A program made the position numbers and the translations under genes. This document shows positions 1 to 7,219 of a stretch of 64,000 nt of DNA, in pieces. Under the pieces are notes generated by a model. It was not told the DNA's origin and searched no databases. It saw nothing but the letters and a program-made list of their open reading frames with translations. Positions within the stretch are counted from its first letter, which is position 1, and each line of letters begins with the position of its first letter. Source of the DNA: Acetobacter nitrogenifigens DSM 23921 = NBRC 105050 (lineage in GTDB: Bacteria > Pseudomonadota > Alphaproteobacteria > Acetobacterales > Acetobacteraceae); the NCBI RefSeq assembly GCF_000429165.1, contig NZ_AUBI01000002.1:62001-126000 (forward strand), given 5' to 3'.

Positions 1-93
1 CTTCAGGAACGCACCGGCTCTCGGAAGAAGGCGCGGCAGAAAACGCGGACGCTTCGCCTTGGACGAAAGCGTGTCCGCGATGGGGGCGTTCAT
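1..93 (-). CDS. possible N-terminal fragment of a gene leaving the window
   Basis: A leftward reading frame opens with ATG at 93-91 and stays open to the window edge (31 codons, beginning MNAPIADTLSSKAKRP). It follows olsB on the same strand after about 100 bases. In many alphaproteobacteria olsB is followed by the lysophospholipid acyltransferase olsA, so that is one possible identity, but the visible residues are too few to assign a family. The ribosome binding site is weak (an AGGA about 13 bases upstream). The opposite strand is also open over bases 1-159, so the call is uncertain. Confidence 0.25.
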   Translation of the reverse strand, partial: MNAPIADTLSSKAKRPRFLPRLLPRAGAFLK

Positions 94-195
94 GCAGCGA
101 TGCCAATCCTGAAAAAGATGGACCTCGCACGGTCCGTTCTGAATGAAGCGTTCGCCTGAACTTTTACGAACGATCCGCGAGACGGTGGACGCGGT

Positions 196-1044
196 TTAGT
201 CTAGCGCGTCGCGCAACCGCCGCTCGTAATGTCGGTAGTACTTGTCGGCCATCAATTCGCTTTTGACCAACACCGCAACGTCGGTGGTGTTGAACTGCGG
301 GTCGACGACCGCGCCGTCCCCCACATAACCGCCCAGCCGCAGATACCCCTTGATCAAGGGCGGCAGCTTGGCGAGCGCGCTTCGCGTGTCGATGGTCAGC
401 GGGTCGCGCCGGAGCATCTCCACGCGGCGCTCCGGCAGCGCGCGAACACGCAGCGCGGGCGGCGCCAGATGGTTCTGATACAGATATGTCAGCTCTTCGC
501 TCAGATCGTCCGGATTGGGGCTGGGCAAGCTCGCGCAGCCGAAGAGAACGTCGATCTGGTGCAGAAAGATATAATACGCGATGCCGCGCCAGAGCAGTTG
601 CATAGCCGCCCGCCCACGATAACGCGCGTCAACGCAGGAGCGTCCGACTTCAAGCAGCCTTCCGGGAAATTCGGTCAACGGCGAGATATCGAATTCGCTC
701 TGGCTGTAGAAGCGTCCCAGTCGCGACGCCGCATCGCCCTGCATCAGGCGATAGGTGCCGACAACGCCCTCCGGCCCTGACGAAATCGCGTGATCGATAA
801 CCAGCAGGTGATCGGCGTACTCATCGAATTCGTCGACGTCGCGCTTCAACCGTTGCGCCTGCGCGTCGGGATGGGCGCCCATTTCCTCGAAGAACACGCG
901 ATAGCGCAGCGCCTGCGCCGCATCTTTCTCCGCATCCGTCGTGGCGATGCGCACACCGAGATTACCGCCACGCAGTTCGTGGAAGCCAGTGCGATCAAGG
1001 TCCAGCGTGGAAAGTGTCGAACCTCTCGGCTTTTCGGCGCTCAT
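196..1044 (-). CDS. olsB: L-ornithine N-alpha-acyltransferase (OlsB-type, GNAT-like)
   Basis: A 282-residue cytoplasmic acyltransferase of the OlsB/hemolysin-like GNAT family. OlsB transfers a 3-hydroxyacyl chain from ACP to ornithine, the first step of ornithine-lipid synthesis; ornithine lipids are known membrane lipids of acetic acid bacteria. The family block RYRVFFEEMGA lies at residues 47-57 and the acceptor/CoA-side block LLEVGRSCVDARYRGR at 130-145, followed by the LLWRGIAYYIFLH helix. The length fits the family. The ATG overlaps the stop of the upstream Fur-type gene in an ATGA, implying translational coupling. The family assignment is firm; the exact acceptor is inferred. Confidence 0.8.
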   Translation of the reverse strand: MSAEKPRGSTLSTLDLDRTGFHELRGGNLGVRIATTDAEKDAAQALRYRVFFEEMGAHPDAQAQRLKRDVDEFDEYADHLLVIDHAISSGPEGVVGTYRLMQGDAASRLGRFYSQSEFDISPLTEFPGRLLEVGRSCVDARYRGRAAMQLLWRGIAYYIFLHQIDVLFGCASLPSPNPDDLSEELTYLYQNHLAPPALRVRALPERRVEMLRRDPLTIDTRSALAKLPPLIKGYLRLGGYVGDGAVVDPQFNTTDVAVLVKSELMADKYYRHYERRLRDALD

Positions 1045-1646
1045 CAGGCTTTTCCTCCGCCAAGTGCGGCAGGCGCCTTCCGCTCGCGCCCCGCCGCGCC
1101 CGCCTTGTCGCCCGCTTTGCCCGCACTGGCGCTTTCCTGAGCGGGAACGCGTCGGCCGAACAGCTCCATCCGCAACGAGATCAGGTCGAAGCCAAGACGC
1201 TCGGCGATGCGGCGCATCAGCGCCTCGTGCTCTTCGTCCTCGAATTCGATCACCTTGCCGGTGTCAATGTCGATCAGATGATAGTGGCGACCATGCTCGC
1301 TCGCCTCATACCTGGCCCGACCACCCCCGAAATCCCGACGCTCAAGGATGCCCTTCTCTTCAAGGAGGCGAACGGTGCGATACACTGTCGCCACCGAAAT
1401 ACGGGAGTCCAGAGCAGTCGCCCGGCGATAAAGCTCCTCGACGTCCGGATGATCCTCTGCATCCGACAAAACGCGCGCTATCACGCGACGCTGGCCGGTC
1501 ATCTTCAGGCCGCGCTCAACGCACAGCCTGGCGATTCGAGATTCCTGTACAGGCGTTGCGCTCGTCCCGTGGACGGGCGCGTCTTCCGATACGATCGAAC
1601 GTGCGTTCACGGCGCTTATCCTATCGCCGACCTGTTTGCGATCCAT
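1044..1646 (-). CDS. fur: Fur/Mur-family metal-responsive transcriptional regulator
   Basis: About 200 residues from the ATG at 1646; the frame is open further upstream, so the start is not certain, and no good ribosome binding site marks it. The DNA-binding helix is recognisable from GLKMTGQRRVIARVL and SVATVYRTVRLLEEKGIL, and the metal/dimerisation region from HYHLIDIDTGKVIEF. The CxxC zinc pair of enterobacterial Fur (LICxxCG) is replaced by LIDIDTG, as in alphaproteobacterial Fur/Mur proteins, so the protein may sense manganese rather than iron. The C-terminus has a low-complexity Ala/Gly/Lys tail. It is co-transcribed with olsB (ATGA overlap) and divergent from the TusA-like gene. Confidence 0.8.
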   Translation of the reverse strand: MDRKQVGDRISAVNARSIVSEDAPVHGTSATPVQESRIARLCVERGLKMTGQRRVIARVLSDAEDHPDVEELYRRATALDSRISVATVYRTVRLLEEKGILERRDFGGGRARYEASEHGRHYHLIDIDTGKVIEFEDEEHEALMRRIAERLGFDLISLRMELFGRRVPAQESASAGKAGDKAGAAGRERKAPAALGGGKA

Positions 1647-1806
1647 GAGCAAGTCGCGTAGCCGACTCAACCGAAGTTTGTCCACTGGTACATTACCAGG
1701 ACGCGCGTCCGCTCCATCGTCCGCCGTTCCCGTTTCAGCCCACCTTCGACGAATACGCGCCTCTCGACGCCTTGCCGAACTGTCGCCTTGCGCCCATTTT
1801 CCCGGC

Positions 1807-2100
1807 ATGCAAGCGCCTGAAGACACGACCACGCCGACGTCGCCGGTCACTGAAAATTATTCCCGAGTCGGTCACGTCGACCGAACCCTCGACATCACGC
1901 GCGATACGTGTCCGATGACGTTCGTCCGCACGCGTCTCGTACTCGACGCCATGAGTTCCGGGCAGTTGCTGGCCGTGACGCTGCACGGGGAAGAACCCCT
2001 GCGCAACGTGTCCCGGTCAGCGTCCGCTCTGGGCCACGCGATCATATCGCAGCGAGACGAAACAGACGGTTCGGTCACCCTGTTCATCCGCAAGGCCTGA
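1807..2100 (+). CDS. TusA-like sulfurtransferase-family protein
   Basis: 97 residues from the ATG at 1807. The C-terminal two thirds match the TusA/YedF (SirA-like) fold: LDITRDTCPMTFVRTRLVL carries the family CPxP-like motif with Cys35, but it reads CPMT, so the second Pro is replaced. The block GEEPLRNVSRSASALGH follows, where canonical TusA has its second conserved loop. The family moves persulfide sulfur or takes part in redox regulation. The gene diverges from the Fur-type gene and lies about 140 bases upstream of the amine dehydrogenase heavy chain on the same strand, so read-through is possible. The substrate is unknown. Confidence 0.7.
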   Translation: MQAPEDTTTPTSPVTENYSRVGHVDRTLDITRDTCPMTFVRTRLVLDAMSSGQLLAVTLHGEEPLRNVSRSASALGHAIISQRDETDGSVTLFIRKA

Positions 2101-2237
2101 CAACGAAGGCGTAGTTGACCGCTCAGATTGCGCTGATCGCGAAGGCATCGTTGCGATCGTGAAAGATTTTTTTTCTCATCCCCTTGGCGGCGTCCCGTAA
2201 TTCGGCTTGTCTTGCACGCGTTACGTGGAGGACCGAG

Positions 2238-3425
2238 ATGACGGATTGGCTGAAGACCTGCGCCCGCCGCGCGATGGGACCGCTGGGGTTAGGTCTCGCG
2301 GCCGTAATGTCACATTCCCCGGCCATGGCGCAGTCTGCTGGCGCTCATCCGGTGTTGCAGGCGGAGCAGAACGACGTCGCCACGTTGCCGCCGATCGGTC
2401 CGCACTGGTTCATCCCGTCCGCGACCGATTACACGTACCAGATTTTCGACATGGACAAGGGACGTATGCTGGGCACCTTGCCCGCGAGCATGCTGGCGAA
2501 CATCGCCATCTCCCCGGATCGCAAGGTTATCTACGTCGCCGACACGATGTACTCCCGCGTCGATCACGGCACGCGACAGGATCTGCTTCAGGTCTACGAC
2601 GCCAAGACGCTCGCCCTGACGAAAGAAATCGAACTGCCGCCCCGCGCGCTCGCCGTCTACAAAAAGCAGGATCTGGACGTCAGCAGCGACGGGCGCTGGG
2701 CCTACATTTTCGACATGAGCCCGGCGACCGCCGTCACCCTGGTGGACCTTTCGAAGGGCGCTGTCGCGCGGACTGTGGACATCCCCGGCTGCGCGCTGAT
2801 CTTCCCATGGAAATCCGGCGGTTTCTCCAGCCTTTGCGGCGACGGATCCCTGACCAATGTCGGCGTGAACGACGGATCGCAGCCGACGATCACCCACACC
2901 AAGCCGTTCTTCGACGCGAATAACGACCCCGTCTTCGAACAGGGACTGGTCGACCACAAATCCGGCAAGGCGCTGTTCGTCAGCTACACGGGCAAGGTCT
3001 ACAACGTCACGCTGGGTCAGAACCCGACGATCGACGCCACATGGTCCTTGCAGAAAGCCGCAGGCCTGCCGCAAGCCGGAACCGGCGTGCAGGAACTGGC
3101 GTGGCGTCCAGGCGGACAGCAGCCTTTCGCCTGGAATACCGCGACCGGCCACCTCTTCGTGCTGATGCATTCCGGCAACCACTGGACGCACAAGACCGCA
3201 GGCACTGAGCTGTGGGAGTTCGATCCGGCGCAACAGGTCCTTCTTCGCAGAATCGACCTGCCGTCGCCCGCGAAAGGCGTCGCCGTCAGCCCCGACAAGG
3301 CGTCCCTCGTTTACGTAACGGGAGACCACGACGGCCCGATCACCGTGATCGACGCCGCCACCGGGCAGGTGAGCCGGACCGTCGAGGCGCGCGTCGGCGG
3401 CATGTCGATCGTGCCGGATATGTGA
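2238..3425 (+). CDS. mauB: TTQ-dependent amine dehydrogenase, heavy (beta-propeller) chain
   Basis: 395 residues from the ATG at 2238, chosen because GGAGG sits 6 bases upstream and a signal peptide ending PAMA|QS (about residue 31) follows directly. The mature part is a seven-bladed propeller of the MauB/AauB family, the large subunit of methylamine and aromatic amine dehydrogenases, which scaffolds the catalytic light chain in the periplasm. Recognisable family blocks are YSRVDHGTRQDLLQVYDA, EIELPPRA, SPATAVTLVDLSKG, CGDGSLTNV and FVSYTGKVYNV. Several of these look closer to the aromatic amine dehydrogenase large subunit than to methylamine dehydrogenase, so the substrate is left open. First gene of the cluster. 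Confidence 0.88.
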   Translation: MTDWLKTCARRAMGPLGLGLAAVMSHSPAMAQSAGAHPVLQAEQNDVATLPPIGPHWFIPSATDYTYQIFDMDKGRMLGTLPASMLANIAISPDRKVIYVADTMYSRVDHGTRQDLLQVYDAKTLALTKEIELPPRALAVYKKQDLDVSSDGRWAYIFDMSPATAVTLVDLSKGAVARTVDIPGCALIFPWKSGGFSSLCGDGSLTNVGVNDGSQPTITHTKPFFDANNDPVFEQGLVDHKSGKALFVSYTGKVYNVTLGQNPTIDATWSLQKAAGLPQAGTGVQELAWRPGGQQPFAWNTATGHLFVLMHSGNHWTHKTAGTELWEFDPAQQVLLRRIDLPSPAKGVAVSPDKASLVYVTGDHDGPITVIDAATGQVSRTVEARVGGMSIVPDM

Positions 3426-3430
3426 GCCAA

Positions 3431-3502
3431 ATGACGCAGTCGATCCATATTCCGGCGCGCGCTTCGCAGCCGTCCAGCCCAGCCGCGCGGGCGTCCGCGT
3501 GA
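3431..3502 (+). CDS. possible 23-residue linker peptide between heavy chain and mauD
   Basis: A 23-codon frame starts 5 bases after the heavy-chain stop (MTQSIHIPARAS...) and ends in the TGA that overlaps the GTG start of mauD (GTGA). In known mau and aau clusters this place is held by mauE, a membrane protein of about 185 residues; here only this short, membrane-segment-free frame remains. It may serve only to couple translation of mauD to the heavy chain. It has no recognisable domain and no clear ribosome binding site. Confidence 0.25.
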   Translation: MTQSIHIPARASQPSSPAARASA

Positions 3503-4104
3503 TCACGCTCGCCGCAGCGCAGGCGCTGACATGGCTGCTCGTGGCGGCAGTGGCGGTCGTGATGGCCCTGCTGTTCCGATCCCTGCGCCGCTTTTATCGT
3601 GTCGTGGCCCCGGCCGGCGCCTTGATGGCCGGGGGTGGTCCGCCGCCCGGCGCACAGGCGCCGACATGGACGGGCGCCGCTCTAGACGGCACGCCCGTCG
3701 TGTTCGGCGGCCCGCGAGCCCGGATGCAACTCCTGCTCTTCGTCGGCGAAGGATGCCCGATTTCGCGCAAACTGGCGCCAATCGCACGCGACTTCGCCCG
3801 GCGGGAAGCGCTGGATCTGGTGTTCATGGGCGACGACAGCGCGGAAGCGCAGGAACGTCTGGTCGCGTCGTTCGGTCTGCCGCGCGGGCAGATGGTCAAC
3901 GACGATCGCTATGGCCGCATGATCGGCGTCGACAAGCTGCCGTTCGCGGCGCTGCTCGGCACGGAAGGCGCAATCGTGGCTAAGGGGCTGGTCAACAGCC
4001 GCGAGCATCTGGAAAGCCTGCTGACGGCGCACGAGACCGGCTTCGCGACGGTCCAGTCCTATCTCGCAGCACGGTCGCACGCCGGTCACGCCCATGCGGC
4101 ATGA
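3499..4104 (+). CDS. mauD: MauD-like membrane-anchored thioredoxin-fold protein, CPxS active site
   Basis: 201 residues from a GTG start whose TGA overlap with the preceding short frame supports it. An N-terminal membrane anchor (residues 5-25, TWLLVAAVAVVMALLF) is followed by a periplasmic thioredoxin/AhpC-like domain. MauD is needed in other bacteria to form the many disulfides of the light chain. The family signature CPxC reads GCPIS here: the second cysteine codon is TCG (Ser). Downstream the fold is intact (DLVFMGDDSAE, PFAALLG as the cis-Pro region). The C-terminus is His-rich (HAGHAHAA). It stands directly before the light chain, as in known clusters, but without mauE. Confidence 0.8.
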   Translation: MITLAAAQALTWLLVAAVAVVMALLFRSLRRFYRVVAPAGALMAGGGPPPGAQAPTWTGAALDGTPVVFGGPRARMQLLLFVGEGCPISRKLAPIARDFARREALDLVFMGDDSAEAQERLVASFGLPRGQMVNDDRYGRMIGVDKLPFAALLGTEGAIVAKGLVNSREHLESLLTAHETGFATVQSYLAARSHAGHAHAA

Positions 4105-4201
4105 TCTGACGCGCAGCGGCGCCGCACATACATCGCCGGTCCTGACGGACGCCTTCGGGGCGCCCGCAGGCCTGAAATTCGAACTGGTCAGGGGAGAGTA
4201 A
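4094..4201 (+). CDS. possible 35-residue peptide overlapping the end of mauD
   Basis: A 35-codon frame (MRHDLTRSG... to ...FELVRGE) opens inside the last codons of mauD and stops 4 bases before the light-chain ATG; the GGGGAGAG of its last codons is the light-chain ribosome binding site. It has no membrane segment or known motif. It fills the mauD-mauA gap exactly, which suggests a coupling role or the remnant of a lost gene. Expression is not shown by the sequence. Confidence 0.2.
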   Translation: MRHDLTRSGAAHTSPVLTDAFGAPAGLKFELVRGE

Positions 4202-4205
4202 AAGC

Positions 4206-4757
4206 ATGTCCGTGTCGCTGTTCGACACACTGAGCGAGAAATTCGCCCGTTACCTTGCCGTCAACTCCTCCCGTCGCAGCGTCCTCGGCAAGGTGAGCAC
4301 GGCCATGGCCGTCGCTCCCGCCTTCCCGCTCCTGCCCGTCACGCGTGCGGAAGCTGCAGCGCCGAACCCTCCGCCGACGCTGACGGATTTCGAGCGCAAC
4401 GCGCAGTCCAAGGACCCGGATCGCTGCGACTACTGGCGGCACTGCGCCATCGACGGCGTGCTGTGCGGCTGCTGCGGCGGCGGCGTGCACACCTGCCCTC
4501 CAGGCACGGAACCCTCCCCCGTTTCGTGGATCGGCACCTGCCGCAACCCGGAAGATGGCCGTTCCTACGTCATCGCCTACCGTGATTGCTGCGGTCGCAA
4601 TATGTGCAACGTGCCGAAAGAGTGCGACTGCAATACGTCCGACCGTGAAATGCCGATCTACCGCCCGCAGACGAGCAACGACATCATCTGGTGCTTCGGC
4701 ACCAAATCGACCACGTATCACTGCTCAACGGCGGCGATCATCGGTCAGGCCAGCTAG
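4206..4757 (+). CDS. mauA: TTQ-dependent amine dehydrogenase, light (catalytic) chain
   Basis: 183 residues with a strong ribosome binding site (GGGGAGAG). The N-terminus carries a twin-arginine signal (SSRRSVL, Arg23-Arg24), as usual for this subunit, with cleavage near residue 50. The TTQ cofactor is built from two tryptophans: Trp108 in SPVSWIGTC and Trp162 in NDIIWCFG. Disulfide cysteines are at 74, 80, 87, 89, 90, 97, 112, 128, 129, 134, 140, 142, 163 and 173. That makes 14, as I recall for aromatic amine dehydrogenase, against 12 in methylamine dehydrogenase. The first half (CAIDGVLCGCCGG, TCPPGTEPSPVSWIGTC) resembles the aromatic enzyme; the end (NDIIWCFG) resembles MauA. Periplasmic amine oxidation to aldehyde and ammonia is secure; the amine is not. 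Confidence 0.93.
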   Translation: MSVSLFDTLSEKFARYLAVNSSRRSVLGKVSTAMAVAPAFPLLPVTRAEAAAPNPPPTLTDFERNAQSKDPDRCDYWRHCAIDGVLCGCCGGGVHTCPPGTEPSPVSWIGTCRNPEDGRSYVIAYRDCCGRNMCNVPKECDCNTSDREMPIYRPQTSNDIIWCFGTKSTTYHCSTAAIIGQAS

Positions 4758-4765
4758 GCTCCATC

Positions 4766-5458
4766 ATGTTCGGTCCCCGCTTCGCGTCGCGCCTGCGGGC
4801 ATCGTTTAGAGAGCGTGCGCTTCCTGTCCGGCGACATGCCCAGAGCACAGCCGGTTCTGGAACGACTGCGGTGTCCCGTGCCCCCGGACGCTGGCTCGCC
4901 GCCCTGTTCGTTGGAACGGCGCTGCTCGGTGGAAGCGCCGCCGCGCTTGCGGGCGACAATTCCGTGAACGTGGCACCGGTTCCCATGGCCTCCGTCCCCG
5001 TTCTGCCGGGCGTTCAGGGGAACTATCTGACCGGTTGCGGTGGCTGTCACGGCGTGCAGGGACATTCCGGTCGCAGTGTGGTCCCGGATCTCGCCGGACA
5101 TGTAGGTTATTTCCTCTGCACCCCCGCCGGGCGCGAATACCTGATTCGCCTGCCCAACGTCGCCTTTGCGAACCTGTCGTCGGCGGATCTGGCGACGATG
5201 ATGAATTTCGTCGTGTTCAGGCTGGGCGCAGGCAGCGCCCCGCAGGGCGCCAAACCCTATACCGAGGAGGAAGTCGCCAGATTGCGCGCCCATCCTTTCC
5301 GGGAGGCCAGCCTGCATATGTATCGCGACGAAGTGGTGCGTGGCGTCGCAAAGGCCTGTCCGCGCGCGGCCGATCTCCACGATTACGATCTCAATCTGAA
5401 CAGCCGGGAGGTTGATAACGGCGTCTCCCGCCCGTTCACCGCGCCGGGGCCGTCCTGA
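4766..5458 (+). CDS. periplasmic monohaem cytochrome c of the amine dehydrogenase cluster
   Basis: Begins 8 bases after the light-chain stop. From the ATG at 4766 it is 230 residues, but a GTG at 4871 gives a cleaner signal peptide (SRAPGRWLAALFVGTALL, cleavage after AALA), so the true start may be 4871. One haem-binding motif is visible, CGGCH, after NYLTG. The rest contains a cytochrome-like helix ending MMNFVVFRLG and a Met-rich stretch (LHMYRDEV) that could supply the axial ligand. Position and export signal suggest it accepts electrons from the TTQ enzyme, replacing the blue copper protein amicyanin, which is not in the window. It converges on cobU 3 bases apart. Confidence 0.75.
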   Translation: MFGPRFASRLRASFRERALPVRRHAQSTAGSGTTAVSRAPGRWLAALFVGTALLGGSAAALAGDNSVNVAPVPMASVPVLPGVQGNYLTGCGGCHGVQGHSGRSVVPDLAGHVGYFLCTPAGREYLIRLPNVAFANLSSADLATMMNFVVFRLGAGSAPQGAKPYTEEEVARLRAHPFREASLHMYRDEVVRGVAKACPRAADLHDYDLNLNSREVDNGVSRPFTAPGPS

Positions 5459-5461
5459 CTC

Positions 5462-6004
5462 CTATTTGAGACGCAGCGGAAGCCCGGCAGCCAAAAACAC
5501 GACCTGTCCCGCGTCACGCGCGATGCGCTGATGCAGCAATCCCGCTTCATCACGAAAACGCCTGCCGAGCGGAGTTTCCGGCGTCAGCCCCAACCCTACC
5601 TCGTTCCCGACCAGAATCGTCGGCGCAGCACGCCGGACCAGCGCCTCCATCAACCCTTCCGACGCCGCCGCGATATCGCGTTCGTCGAGAATGAGGTTCG
5701 TCAGCCAAAGCGTCAGGCAGTCCACCAGCACCGGAGCGGTCCCCGCCCGGTCCAGAACACCGGGAAGATCGAAACGCTCCTCGACAGTCCGCCACCCGTC
5801 TTTCCGATCTGCGCGATGTTTATCGATCCGCCGCGCCATTTCCTCGTCCCCGGCATGTGCGGTCGCAACGTAAATCCACGGCGTGGGCAATGCGGTGATC
5901 AGGGCTTCGGCGTACCGGCTCTTGCCCGAACGCGCGCCGCCAAGAACAAGAACCGTTCCGTCCAGCCCCGTCAGATCCGGCGTCAGAACCACCTCAGGCG
6001 TCAT
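5462..6004 (-). CDS. cobU: adenosylcobinamide kinase / adenosylcobinamide-phosphate guanylyltransferase
   Basis: 180 residues, the usual CobU/CobP length. The P-loop GGARSGKS is at residues 22-29; the CobU-specific blocks IYVATAHAGDEEMARRI, HRADR, LVDCLTLWLTN and VGNEVGLGLTPETPLGRRFRD follow. The enzyme phosphorylates adenosylcobinamide and transfers GMP to give adenosylcobinamide-GDP, the substrate of CobS. It lies about 100 bases downstream of the beta-lactamase on the same strand and separately from cobT-cobS. No cobalamin riboswitch was seen upstream. Confidence 0.93.
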   Translation of the reverse strand: MTPEVVLTPDLTGLDGTVLVLGGARSGKSRYAEALITALPTPWIYVATAHAGDEEMARRIDKHRADRKDGWRTVEERFDLPGVLDRAGTAPVLVDCLTLWLTNLILDERDIAAASEGLMEALVRRAAPTILVGNEVGLGLTPETPLGRRFRDEAGLLHQRIARDAGQVVFLAAGLPLRLK

Positions 6005-6110
6005 CAGAATCGTTCCCCCACCGCTACGCGGCTTTTCCGGAACGGACGCCGCGCGTAATTTTCCTACTCCGGGGAATCGTGGCGTCTTGCCGCGCAGCCC
6101 GCCCGAAGCC

Positions 6111-6968
6111 TCACCCTAGCGTCTCCGCGACAAGCGCGCCGACGCCGGCGAACGCCGACGCCAGTTGCGCGTCGGTCGGCGTTCCGCCCCTCGTATAAAC
6201 CGCTACGATGATCGGGGCGTCCGGCTTCGGCCACAGCACCGCGATGTCGCCCGCCGCATCCTTCGCGTTGTTGCCGGTCTTGTCGCCCACGCGCCACGTC
6301 TTGGGAAGACCGGCGCGCAGGCGGTTCGCCCCGGTCTGACACCCGACCAGCCACCCGGTCAGCAACGCCCGCGACGAGTCCGACAGCACGTCCCCCAGCG
6401 CCACGCGTTGCAGGATCTTCGCCATCGACGACGGGGTCGTCGTGTCGCGAACGCCGCCGGGGGGCGTCCGATTGAGATACGGCTCCGGATCTTCAAGGCG
6501 CGTCTGCGTGTCGCCAATCGAACGCCAGAACGCCGTCAGAGCCGCAGGGCCGCCAATGCTCGAGAGAAGCAGCGTGGCGCAGGTGTTGTCGCTTTGCTCC
6601 ACCGCCGCCTGACACATCTCTGCGACCGTCATCGAACCGCGCGCCAGATTCTCCCTGGCGACGGGCGCATACCAGTCCGGCACGTCCGCTTTCGTATAAG
6701 CGATAATCCGATCGAGTTTTTCCTGTCCCCGGTCGACGCGGCGCAACACGCAGGCAGCGAGCGACGCCTTGAACGTGCTGCACATTACGAAGCGTTCGTC
6801 CGCACGCCACAGCAGTTTGCGCCCGGTCGCAAGATTTTCGGCATAAACGCCTATGTGACCACGGCTCTCGCGCTCATACGTCGCAATCGCCTGAGGCGCG
6901 GCCGGAACCGCGTAGGCTGGAGACGCCAGAACTACCGAGCCATACTGAAGCAAGCGCCGACGTCGCAT
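6111..6968 (-). CDS. bla: class A beta-lactamase
   Basis: 285 residues, typical for class A. The catalytic motifs are all present: STFK at 64-67 (nucleophile Ser64 and Lys67), SDN at 126-128, the omega-loop EPYLN at 162-166 (general base Glu162) and KTG at 230-232. The N-terminus MRRRRLLQYG followed by a short hydrophobic stretch reads as an export signal, possibly Tat-type. The enzyme hydrolyses beta-lactams in the periplasm. Base composition matches its neighbours, so a recent resistance cassette is unlikely. It is divergent from cobT across about 250 bases that should contain both promoters. Confidence 0.93.
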   Translation of the reverse strand: MRRRRLLQYGSVVLASPAYAVPAAPQAIATYERESRGHIGVYAENLATGRKLLWRADERFVMCSTFKASLAACVLRRVDRGQEKLDRIIAYTKADVPDWYAPVARENLARGSMTVAEMCQAAVEQSDNTCATLLLSSIGGPAALTAFWRSIGDTQTRLEDPEPYLNRTPPGGVRDTTTPSSMAKILQRVALGDVLSDSSRALLTGWLVGCQTGANRLRAGLPKTWRVGDKTGNNAKDAAGDIAVLWPKPDAPIIVAVYTRGGTPTDAQLASAFAGVGALVAETLG

Positions 6969-7219
6969 GTGTTCCGCCTGTGTTAGGAATTAAGTGCGTC
7001 ACGCCTGATGAAGCGAATTCCGGGCTTTTGTGTGTCGCATTCGGAACGGAATAAGCATTTTTCGGCGCGAGAAGCGCGAAAATATCTTTCATTGACGACA
7101 CCTTTCCCATTGCCGCCGCGCAACGCCACATCCGCAAGCCTCTCGACTCCTGTGTCAGAGACGAGCGAACGCCCACACCCGGCTTGCCGCCCACGCCCGA
7201 AGGCCGCACATACCGGAAC

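Noticed and set aside
6111..6968. Beta-lactamase as a recently acquired resistance gene
   Set aside because: Its composition matches the neighbours and no mobile element flanks it, so an intrinsic gene is more likely.
6969..7219. Possible cobalamin riboswitch before cobT
   Set aside because: None of the usual conserved elements of the B12 riboswitch could be found on either strand by eye; a covariance search would settle it.
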